Assembly (NCBI GenBank): GCA_030430155.1
Contig: JAUIFV010000007.1
Span: 1 to 57,388 of the forward strand
Source of the DNA: Gammaproteobacteria bacterium
GTDB taxonomy: Bacteria > Pseudomonadota > Gammaproteobacteria > Xanthomonadales > SZUA-5
DNA: 57,388 bases
Reading direction: 5' to 3'
The notes under the pieces were generated by a model, which was not told where the DNA came from, searched no databases, and saw nothing but the letters and a program-made list of their open reading frames with translations. Shown piece by piece: positions 19,901 through 27,125 of this stretch. Within the stretch, counting starts at the first letter, position 1. Each line of letters begins with the position of its first letter. Made by a program: the position numbers and the translations under genes.

Positions 19901-22900
19901 GCCGTAGATGCCCACGTTACCGCTACTGGCCGAATCGATACGCACACCGGCGCCACTGAAACGATTGATCGCCAACCCGATCACCGCGCCGGTCGAGCCC
20001 GCCGGAAGGCTGAAGAACAGACCGTCGCCGGGCGCACTGGCACCGGAGAGCTCAATCGCCAGTACGCTGTCGATGCCGCCATCCAGGGCGGACATGCTGC
20101 CGGGAACCGCGCCGGTTTGGGTATAGCCATCGATGATCACCTCGTCGGTGATCGGGGGCAGCGAGGTCAGCGGCGCAATCGTGTGCGGGCCGGGGCCCGG
20201 AATATTGAACACAATCAGATCCGGACCAGCGACGCCGTTGGCGGCGTTGATCGCCTCGCGCAAGGTGCAACCGTCGCCAGTGCCGGCCAGATCACAGGTG
20301 CCATCGCCAGGATCCAGCGTGGTGGTGACCACTAGCGGGCCACCTATGGGCTGCAGGACCACGCTGGTCGGCGTCTGCGCGAGCTCATGACTGGGGAAGG
20401 GGTTGGCGCCGAGGGTCACCGTGCCGGTGGAGGCGGCAAACTGAACCAGGTTGAAGAAATCCACCGGCCCAGGGGTGAAGGCCATGAACTGGATCACGTC
20501 CAGGGTGCCATCCAGGTTGGCAGTACCGCCGACGACCAGTTGATCATGCTGGGTCCCCGGCGTCAGACCGCCCACTTCCATCTCCAGCACGCTACCTGCA
20601 ACCATGTCCAGGTTGCCGGTGATGGTCAGGATGCCCGGCGAAGTGCCCGGTCGGATGATGGCGCCGGTGTCGTTGACGTCGGCGTCCACTGTACCGCTGC
20701 CGGTGAGCACGCCGCCGCTAAGCTGGATCTGGAAAGCCGACTGCAGCATCGCGCCTGCGGCCACCTGGGTGGTCGCCGCGGCACCGCTCTGGGTGTAGTT
20801 GTTGATCGACAATGACTGCGACTGGACGTCGACCGTGCCCTGGTTGCTGAAGGCAATCGGCCCGTTGATGAAGGCGTCATTGCCTGCACCGACGCCGCTT
20901 TGCCGCAGCGTGCCGAGATTGGTGACCGTCGGCGACAAGCAGCTGCCGCAGCCCAAGGTCACCGGACTGCCGGTGCTGGCATTGAGATTAAGCTGCGCTA
21001 CTCCGTCGACGGTCAGCGAACTGCCGGCATCCAGATTGATGGTTCCGGCCGACCATTGACCGGTACCGTCGATGCGTAGATCGATGTCGTTGAAGGTCAG
21101 GATGTCCGATGCGGCGTTAGGCAAAAACGCGGTGCCGCCCATCGCCAGGGTGAGGATCTGCACGCCCGACAAGCCATTCACCGAGGCGTCTCTGGCAAAA
21201 AAGCCTCCAGCGACGTTGACCGGCCCCTGAGTGTTCAGGGTCGACCCTTCATCGATGACCAGCGTGTTCATATTCAGCGGAGCGGCCTGAGACCAGCTCA
21301 GCGTGGAGCCGCCGACCAGGTCCAGCCGGGTCAGTCCGAAGGCACCCTGCAGGTCGATTACCGCCGCCGTGTCCACGAACAGGCTGGAAGTGCCGGTGAG
21401 ATCGCTACCCGGCGGGAAGGTGCGGTTGTGGCCGATCAACAGCAGATCGCCCGGGTTGTCGACCTGGTAGTCGCCGCTTTCGGTACCGCTGCGGAAGATG
21501 ATCAGCGATCCGGAGTTGATGTCCACCGTACCGGAATTGTCAAAGGGCAGATCGATGGAAGTCTGCAGACCGCCGTTGACCGACAGCGTGCCCTGGTTGT
21601 CGAACAGGTTGCCTGGATCGGCGTCGTCGGCGACAAACAGCGCCGCCGCCCCGCCCGGCAGCAGGAAGTCGACCACGCCGCCGGGGTTGTTGATCAGCTG
21701 TCCGCCGTTGATGACCCGCGTGCCGTTGCCCTGCACCTGCCGCAAGACGCCGTCATTGTTGATCTGGCGGCCGTCCAGGAATCGGGCGAAATTGTCCCCT
21801 GGGGTGCCGGCAATGATGCTGGTGGCGCCCATATCCAGGTTGAGCTGCTCGCCGGGCAGGCCGGCAATCACGCCGGCGTTCCAATTCAAGCCCATGGTGA
21901 CCGTTGGCGTCGCCATCCCGCCGAACACCGCGCCCGGGTCGAGCAGGGCCAGCGTGCTGATCAACGGCGTGCCGTTATTGAACAACACCTGCGCCGCCTC
22001 GATGCGCACCGTGCCGGTGAGGCTGAAAGTGCCATCGATGGCGTGAATGCCCGGCGTGCCGGCCGGCATCCCGAAATGCAGATCACCCGCGCCGGTGAAG
22101 GAACTGGTGCCGTCGAAGACCTGAGCGCCTTCGGCCAAAGTCAGTGCAAACCCGCTGCTGACGTCCAGATTGCCGCTGAAACCGCCGTTGCCAGCAATCA
22201 GCATATCGCCGCTCACAATCTGAATGTTGCCGCTACCGGAAAAATCCACGCCGTTGCGAATTTGCCCTTCCGCAGTGCCTGTCTTTTGAATGGTGCCGTC
22301 GTTGTTGAGCAACGCCGCGACACCACCGCTGCGGTCGACGTACTCCACCGGGCCGTTGAAAGTCCAGTTCCAGATTCCCGTCGCCGTATTGTCGATCACC
22401 GCATCCTGCAGATGGATCAGCCCGCTGCTCCAGTTGATGGTGCCGTCATTGACCAGGGTCCGGTCGGTGAGGAATTTGTCGCCACCGGTCCAACTGGACA
22501 CCGCCACCGAGGACAGCGTGATCGACGGCGTGGCCGCCGTCGCCGCAATGGTGCCTGCCGACCAGTCGAAAGCACTTGTGATATCCAGATTGCCATCGCC
22601 CACCAGCATGCCGCCGGCCATTTGCAGGATGTCGACGACCTCGTCCCCGCTCAGGTCCACGGTGCCCGAATTGATGATGGCGGTGTCGGCGAAGCCGGGA
22701 GTGCCCGGGGTGCTGCCCGAGCCGGCGGCACAGCCGCTCCATTCGGCCGGGTTGTTCCAGGTACTGGCGTTGCCGTTCCAGGTACAGGTCGACGGACCAG
22801 CCGGTGCCAGCGGACTGACATAGATGTCGACCAGGCCGTTGCCGTCGCCTGGCAGCAGATTGGTCGCGCTGGAGCTGAATACGGCGGTTGAACCGTCGCC

Positions 22901-25900
22901 GGATAGTGCCACTTCCAGCTGGAATCCGTCGCCCGGCACGCCACCCATGTTCTGGCTCACCAGCGCCGTGCCAGCCGGGGTGAGTTGGCGCATAAAGACG
23001 TTGCTCGGCTGGGCGATCGCGACCACTCCGCGCACCGCGCGCCCATCCGGTCGCATCATCGCCGCGCCGGATTCAGGGTTGGCAAAGAGCACGCGACCAC
23101 CATCGGTACTGATGTCGGCAAGCAGCGTTTCGAACATCAATTCGGCACCGGAATTGGCTAGGCTCACCCGAGTCGTGGTTGGCGATCCGCCCAAGGTACG
23201 CACAAATGCGTCAGTGACACCGTTGAGATCGCTGATGTCCAGATTGTTGCCGTCGGATAGAAACACAACCGACATGCCGTCGCCCGAAATCCGCCCTCGG
23301 AAGGAGTTGCCGTTGCTGACCACTGGCGTTGGCATGGTGTTGTCCACGCTCACGACCTCGGTGGTCATCATGCAGCGGTCGCGAACAAAGACGTATGAGC
23401 TCCCGCCCGGTGCCAGCGGATCCAGATTGCTGGCGTCGGATTCGAATGTGATCTTGCATCCGTCGTCGGAAATGGATGGGTCAACCGCGAATGAATCGGC
23501 ATCGACCCCAGCTGTGTTCACGCTGACATGCTCTATGCTGCCGCCGACCCGGTCGTAAACGAACACGCGCTGCCGGGGCGGCGCCAACGCAGGCGAAACC
23601 AGATTTGTCGCGCTGGAAGTGAACGCGATGAAGTTGCCGTTGCCCGAGACCACCGGTTCATTGCTCTCGGCGTCACCGGCGTCGGACGTGCCGAAAGCAT
23701 TGCTCATGCGGATGATGCTGCCTGGGGCACCGGCGACTTGGAGCAGGAACACGTCGCTGGCGCCGTTGATGTCCACCCCGACCGGAACCAGGTTGGTAGC
23801 TTCGCTGGTGAAGGCGATGTAGGCCCCATCGTCGGATATGGCGGGATCAAAACTGTCGCCGTTGGCCTCACCGCCGACGTTGGTCAGCGACACCCGGGTG
23901 GGCGCACCTGGCCTTACCACATGGAAGACGTCGATAGCCGCGTTGCTATCACCGGCCACCAGATTGCTGGCTTCGGAGTCGAAGACCACGTTGACGCCGT
24001 CCGCGCTGGTCGCCACGCCGACCGAATCGCCGTTGCCCAGATCGCCGCTGACGGTGCGTGAAATCCACCCGGTGCGGGCGTCTATCACTCGCCGCTGGAA
24101 CAGATTGACGCTGGCCGGGGTGAAGGCGTTGGGGTCGAAATTGGTGGCCGAGGACTGGAACACGGTCACCCGCCCATCATCGGAGATCATCGGATCGAAG
24201 CTGGTGTCATTGCCCTCGGTGCCGGCGCTGTTGACGCTGTCACGGCGGACGCTGCCGGTGTCCAAGTCGATGACGAGGATATCGGCGCTGGCGTTGGTGT
24301 CGGGCATCACCAGATTGGTGGCATCGGACACGAATGCCACGAACAACCCATGCGCGGCGATTCGCGGCTTGTCGCTGTTGTCGTTGCCCTGGGTCGCACC
24401 GCCGAAGATGGACAACGGGCTGATCATGCCGCTGGCAACGGAATACAGCACCACGTCGCGACGCGCGTTGCCATCGGGGGAAAACAGATCGGTGGCATCG
24501 GTGGCGAACACGACCTGATCGCCAGCGGCGTCGATATCCACATTCCTGCTCGCGAAGTCACCGGTGTTACCCGGAACAACGATACTTTCGCTCAGCAGCA
24601 TGGTCATTCCCGGCAGCCCGCCGTCGGTGACCTTTAGGAACACGTCCTGGCCGAACAGGCCATTGACATCGCTGCCCTGACCCAGGTTGGTTGCCGTGGA
24701 AACAAAGGCCGCCCGACTGCCGTCGAAGTTCAGCGCGACCTCCTCACAGAAGTTGTCGCCATATCCACCGGCGCTGCTGGTACTGATCGGGAAGGCAGGC
24801 GCGACGCCGCTGGTGGGGCGCATGTAGCAGTCGCCGACGCCGTTGGTGTCGGATGCGTTGACCGGATCGATGGTGGAGAAGGTCGCCTGCAATCCGTCGC
24901 CGCTGATATTCAGCGAACGGCGATTGGAGAGAATGATCCCGCTAGGCAACTCCACCGCGCCATCGGCCAGGCTGACCCGTACCGTGGTGCCGGCCACGCG
25001 GTCACGCACGAAAGCGTCGGTCAACCCATTGGTATCGACGCCGATGCCAATCAGATTGCTTGCGTCGGAGGCGAACAGCACGAAGCGGCCATCGGCGCTA
25101 ATGTCACCGACATAGCTATCCCCATCGCCCTCTTGCTCATCATCAGCCACGCTGACCCGCTCAAACTGACCGGTGCGCAGTTCCAGCACATAGACGTCCA
25201 ACACGCCATTGGTGTCTCCCGGAGCCAGATTGCTGGCCAGGGACTCGATGAGGGCGAAACGACCGTCGTCACTGATCCGATACTCGGAACCGAGAAATTC
25301 ATTGAAACTGCCATAACCGGTACCCACGCCAGGCGCGGCACCGCTGAGCACGTCAAAAGTGGTGTCGGTCACCACATTGTGGGTCACGGTGAGGCTGGAC
25401 GAACCGCTGAAGTTCACATCGCCGCTGTAGTTCGCACCGATGTTGATCAACCCCGGAATGGTCGAGGTGAACACGCAGCTTTGATCAGGCAGGGTGGCCG
25501 TGCACATGTCCCCGCTGTGGTCGAAGACGATGCTGCCAGTGGGGGCGGCGAATTCGGGCTGCAGTCGAGCAGACACCACGAAACTGCCGTTGAGCTGCGA
25601 AGGATCGGGCGCGTCGAGGACGATCTGCAGGGCGCTGGTGGCCTGGTTGACCATCAGCCCCTGATTGACGCTGGTGGCCAGACAGTTGCCATCGCCCAGG
25701 TAATCGGCGGTTACGGTGCGCGAGACCCCGGCGGTCAGCGGTCGGATCTTGCAGGCCCCTTCGGAGGTCGCCGGCACGGTGGGCATCAGGTTGAGCAAAC
25801 ATCGCTCGTTGGGGCTCAAGCTGACCCGCACCTGGCCGCCAGGGGTGTTCATACCTGGCCCGGAATCCATCACCTGGACGGTCACGATGGTGCTCTCGCC

Positions 25901-26104
25901 AACGTTGCTCGGACTCGGAACGACACTGACGAAGCTGGCGCTGGCCGCGCAGGTGCCGGCATGAGCAAGGCCGCCACCCAGTCCCAGGGTCAGCGTCAGC
26001 AGGGCGTAGGCGAGCGCGGGTCGCGCTGCCAGCAGCCACCGACCCGATTCCCGACGATAGTTCTGCGACCGGCCGACGCTGATCTGGCCACTAAGAAACT
26101 GCAT
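16970..26104 (-). CDS. giant exported repeat protein (propeller, beta-helix, Ig-like, DUF11)
   Basis: About 3,044 residues from ATG at 26104, which follows GGGGGCG; an upstream GTG at 26170 is in frame but sits almost on the predicted transcription start. Signal peptide: long basic n-region, then ALAYALLTLTLGLGGGLAHA. Order: Ig-like repeats (to about 270); about 14 propeller-type repeats of the form S-x-DG-x2-V-x-F-x-S-x-ATNL-x-D-x-NG-x2-DVFV (about 280-1100); a beta-rich region starting TCTWNGNASTWNN (about 1100-1920); a GCTLREAINAANG motif and a parallel beta-helix (about 1920-2400); Ig-like (Big_3-type) repeats beginning near ATPDPS/ATPEPS; a C-terminal DUF11 domain (DLSIRKRNDRCVLPGGNRVAYRI broken across the start). 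No autotransporter barrel, LPXTG or T1SS signal is seen; the end is IYCDGLEDPFSD. Likely a secreted or surface protein of unknown job. Confidence 0.85.
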   Translation of the reverse strand: MQFLSGQISVGRSQNYRRESGRWLLAARPALAYALLTLTLGLGGGLAHAGTCAASASFVSVVPSPSNVGESTIVTVQVMDSGPGMNTPGGQVRVSLSPNERCLLNLMPTVPATSEGACKIRPLTAGVSRTVTADYLGDGNCLATSVNQGLMVNQATSALQIVLDAPDPSQLNGSFVVSARLQPEFAAPTGSIVFDHSGDMCTATLPDQSCVFTSTIPGLINIGANYSGDVNFSGSSSLTVTHNVVTDTTFDVLSGAAPGVGTGYGSFNEFLGSEYRISDDGRFALIESLASNLAPGDTNGVLDVYVLELRTGQFERVSVADDEQEGDGDSYVGDISADGRFVLFASDASNLIGIGVDTNGLTDAFVRDRVAGTTVRVSLADGAVELPSGIILSNRRSLNISGDGLQATFSTIDPVNASDTNGVGDCYMRPTSGVAPAFPISTSSAGGYGDNFCEEVALNFDGSRAAFVSTATNLGQGSDVNGLFGQDVFLKVTDGGLPGMTMLLSESIVVPGNTGDFASRNVDIDAAGDQVVFATDATDLFSPDGNARRDVVLYSVASGMISPLSIFGGATQGNDNSDKPRIAAHGLFVAFVSDATNLVMPDTNASADILVIDLDTGSVRRDSVNSAGTEGNDTSFDPMISDDGRVTVFQSSATNFDPNAFTPASVNLFQRRVIDARTGWISRTVSGDLGNGDSVGVATSADGVNVVFDSEASNLVAGDSNAAIDVFHVVRPGAPTRVSLTNVGGEANGDSFDPAISDDGAYIAFTSEATNLVPVGVDINGASDVFLLQVAGAPGSIIRMSNAFGTSDAGDAESNEPVVSGNGNFIAFTSSATNLVSPALAPPRQRVFVYDRVGGSIEHVSVNTAGVDADSFAVDPSISDDGCKITFESDASNLDPLAPGGSSYVFVRDRCMMTTEVVSVDNTMPTPVVSNGNSFRGRISGDGMSVVFLSDGNNLDISDLNGVTDAFVRTLGGSPTTTRVSLANSGAELMFETLLADISTDGGRVLFANPESGAAMMRPDGRAVRGVVAIAQPSNVFMRQLTPAGTALVSQNMGGVPGDGFQLEVALSGDGSTAVFSSSATNLLPGDGNGLVDIYVSPLAPAGPSTCTWNGNASTWNNPAEWSGCAAGSGSTPGTPGFADTAIINSGTVDLSGDEVVDILQMAGGMLVGDGNLDITSAFDWSAGTIAATAATPSITLSSVAVSSWTGGDKFLTDRTLVNDGTINWSSGLIHLQDAVIDNTATGIWNWTFNGPVEYVDRSGGVAALLNNDGTIQKTGTAEGQIRNGVDFSGSGNIQIVSGDMLIAGNGGFSGNLDVSSGFALTLAEGAQVFDGTSSFTGAGDLHFGMPAGTPGIHAIDGTFSLTGTVRIEAAQVLFNNGTPLISTLALLDPGAVFGGMATPTVTMGLNWNAGVIAGLPGEQLNLDMGATSIIAGTPGDNFARFLDGRQINNDGVLRQVQGNGTRVINGGQLINNPGGVVDFLLPGGAAALFVADDADPGNLFDNQGTLSVNGGLQTSIDLPFDNSGTVDINSGSLIIFRSGTESGDYQVDNPGDLLLIGHNRTFPPGSDLTGTSSLFVDTAAVIDLQGAFGLTRLDLVGGSTLSWSQAAPLNMNTLVIDEGSTLNTQGPVNVAGGFFARDASVNGLSGVQILTLAMGGTAFLPNAASDILTFNDIDLRIDGTGQWSAGTINLDAGSSLTVDGVAQLNLNASTGSPVTLGCGSCLSPTVTNLGTLRQSGVGAGNDAFINGPIAFSNQGTVDVQSQSLSINNYTQSGAAATTQVAAGAMLQSAFQIQLSGGVLTGSGTVDADVNDTGAIIRPGTSPGILTITGNLDMVAGSVLEMEVGGLTPGTQHDQLVVGGTANLDGTLDVIQFMAFTPGPVDFFNLVQFAASTGTVTLGANPFPSHELAQTPTSVVLQPIGGPLVVTTTLDPGDGTCDLAGTGDGCTLREAINAANGVAGPDLIVFNIPGPGPHTIAPLTSLPPITDEVIIDGYTQTGAVPGSMSALDGGIDSVLAIELSGASAPGDGLFFSLPAGSTGAVIGLAINRFSGAGVRIDSASSGNVGIYGNFIGSSVDGLSAPTPMQGDGIVINNAPGGASVNLGSALSAERNLISGNLNHGVVIDADNVIVEGNLIGTDATGLAPLPNGRRGIFFNSNTQAINGVVGGLLGEQRNVISANVEDGIGLQCAPVITDLCFDGTTIVNNYIGVGVDGTIPLGNANGVNVIEMTYGQVNLGGAALGAANKIEFNLGSGVLSAAFPVAGTETQEGRLCLARNIFANNAGLGIDFDADGRQINDPLDADGGFNNGQNYPLISNFLPDTPTTGQFTVEYSVDTDFANAAFPLVVEFFRADGDEGLEFLGAASYSPASPGGTESFVLPGTPAFGIDDILIATATDGDCKSSEFSYYDLSMEITDDSPDPSLIGDPYPVEVTMMPNGPFSVQGDVFVDDGNTEACMISLLPSDFDVGSCLLNSPLDIGSFTLGAFYDDTNQAFGPAVDPDGEPHDVGNPTAFSNFTITPEPSGAGDPYMVDVALTAIVGTPSGTVDVLGTGGETCTINLVGGAGQCTTNAVNVGAQGVTVTYNPDPTFELVVSMLPHMVDQAATTTQITAATPDPSAVSTPVNVQVLVQPAVAGNILTPAGSVTVNANTGESCVVAAIDGSGMGACDITLNTVGPVNLTATYAGNTEFLGSASAVEPHTVVLGPPEDTTTTIVAATPEPSVVGQPYQVDVQVAGDLGGTPCGTVTITQLPNSDSCMATLAAGVTPGTAVGSCSLTAPNAITKALIADYVPGACNFAGSQSPLATHGVIRAQTSTAIVAQNPNPSGVGQTVTVQFAVTVQAPGAGTPTGIVTVTDGIDVCQATLPVNSCQISFKTAGNRSLSVSYAGDADFNASSATGTQQVLSGGADLSIRKRNDRCVLPGGNRVAYRIEVSNLGPEAVTNARVTDSIPAGLSNASWTCTASGGASCTASGSGGIDTLVNLPTGGGLVFSFSADVQRAPEITVNNTASVATPAGVSDPVPGNNSSTDSDPIGIYCDGLEDPFSD

Positions 26105-26187
26105 AACGCCCCCATAACCCACTACGACTACACAGCGAAGGTGGCGACCAGCAACAGGACTTGGCATCACGCTGGCCCTTCGCGGCC

Positions 26188-26216
26188 ATTGTTGGCTGCC
26201 TACCGGATTACGTCAA
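26188..26216 (-). promoter_or_regulatory. sigma-70-type promoter of the giant gene
   Basis: On the minus strand TTGACG (26216-26211, 5/6) is followed after exactly 17 bp by AACAAT (26193-26188, 4/6). Transcription would begin near 26180, giving a leader of about 75 nt to the ATG at 26104. This supports that start over the GTG at 26170. Confidence 0.5.
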
Positions 26217-26445
26217 CGTAGCGGCGCGGGGTTGAGGGCCATAGGCGGCGCGCCAACCTGGTGATTGGCACCAAGCAACCAGCGAATCGCCGCCGAGTAG
26301 TGGGCGTGCAGACGGGAGACCGCGGTCTACAGGCGCAAGGTCAGCTGAGTGTCAAAGATTGCTGTGTGGCGCGACGTGTGGTTCCGATCTGTGATCGGAC
26401 GCTCTTGGGGCTGTGCAACTCGCCGCGGACTGTCGCTGATCGTCG
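26217..26445. other. intergenic stretch with no gene recognised
   Basis: No open frame with convincing coding character is seen. One small palindrome, TCCGATC-TGT-GATCGGA at 26383-26399, is present without a T-tract. The stretch joins the giant gene's promoter to the repeat array that starts at 26446. Confidence 0.5.
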
Positions 26446-26627
26446 CTAGCCCGCATCATTCATGAACATTCGTCGCGAGGGTTTCGCAGGCGTGCTGTGG
26501 TGCGGATCGCGGACCGGAAATCGATGATGGCGTACTTGCAGTACGTCGAGTCGATAGCAGGGAGCAAGCCGCGCCACAGTGCGCCTGCGGAAGTCGCAGT
26601 AGAAGGTTCATGAATGATGCGGGCTAG
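26446..26627. repeat. CTAG-bounded inverted-repeat element, copy A
   Basis: A 182-bp unit begins and ends with CTAG. Its ends are inverted: CCGCATCATTCATGAA on the left and the exact reverse complement on the right. The arms remain complementary, imperfectly, for about 60 bp. The centre holds a small hairpin, CGTACT-TGC-AGTACG. No coding content is credible. It closely matches the copies at 26765, 26945, 50581 and 54983. Confidence 0.85.
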
Positions 26628-26768
26628 AGATTCATACCCTCGCCGCGGCGCGGTTTGCGGGTCGAGCAACGTAATAGGCGTACCTCTATACGCCTGACCG
26701 ACTGGATAAATCGAACCGCGCCAGCCTGCTGCTACAGAGCAGCAGCAGGCTCGAGACCGGCGCGCTAG
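26624..26768. repeat. related CTAG-bounded palindromic unit
   Basis: A 145-bp unit shares its CTAG edges with the elements on both sides. The sequence differs from copies A-E, but the plan is similar: GGCGCGGTT pairs with AACCGCGCC, and the centre has AGGCGTA-CCTCTA-TACGCCT. A further hairpin, AGCCTGCTGCT / AGCAGCAGGCT, lies near the right end. It may be a diverged or different family. Confidence 0.6.
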
Positions 26769-26948
26769 CCCGGATATTTCATGAGTGTTCGTAGCGAGAG
26801 CGTCGGAGAGCCGTTGTGGTGCGGTCCGCGGACTGGAAATCGATGAAGGCGTACTTGAACAGTACGTCGAGTCGATTGTAGGGAGCAGATCGCGCCACAA
26901 CGGCTCTCCGGCGGCCGCAGTAGAAGACTCATGAAATATGCGGGCTAG
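26765..26948. repeat. CTAG-bounded inverted-repeat element, copy B
   Basis: A 184-bp unit with inverted ends (left CCGGATATTTCATGAG; right CTCATGAAATATGCGG) and a central hairpin CGTACT-TGAAC-AGTACG. It shares its terminal CTAG with the units before and after it. It carries the conserved block GTCCGCGGAC. Confidence 0.85.
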
Positions 26949-27125
26949 CCCCCAGTATTCATGAACGTTCGTAGCGAGGGTTTCGCAGGTGTGCTGTGGT
27001 GCGGATCGCGGACCGGGGTCGATGATGGCGTACTTGCAGTACGTCGAGTCGATAGCAGGGAGCAAGCCGCGCCACAGTGCGCCTGCGGAAGCCGCAGTAG
27101 AAAGTTCATGAATAGTGGGGGCTAG
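26945..27125. repeat. CTAG-bounded inverted-repeat element, copy C, fused to the prc stop
   Basis: A 181-bp unit nearly identical to copy A in its body, with central hairpin CGTACT-TGC-AGTACG. Its right-hand CTAG (27122-27125) contains the TAG stop codon of prc, read on the minus strand. The element thus begins exactly where prc ends. Confidence 0.85.

Noticed and set aside
17621-22891. Plus-strand open frames of about 490-510 codons opposite the giant gene
   Set aside because: The minus-strand frame has recognisable domains throughout; the opposite products are compositionally biased and lack motifs.
16970-26104. Autotransporter (type V) identity for the giant protein
   Set aside because: Beta-helical passenger-like sections are present, but the C-terminus is a DUF11 domain plus a short tail, with no 12-strand barrel.
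26460-27065. A 201-codon open frame on the minus strand inside the repeat array
   Set aside because: It crosses three inverted-repeat units and its peptide repeats with them; no start signal or family resemblance.
26446-27125. CRISPR array
   Set aside because: Units are about 145-184 bp with internal inverted repeats, without short repeats separated by unique spacers, and no cas genes are near.
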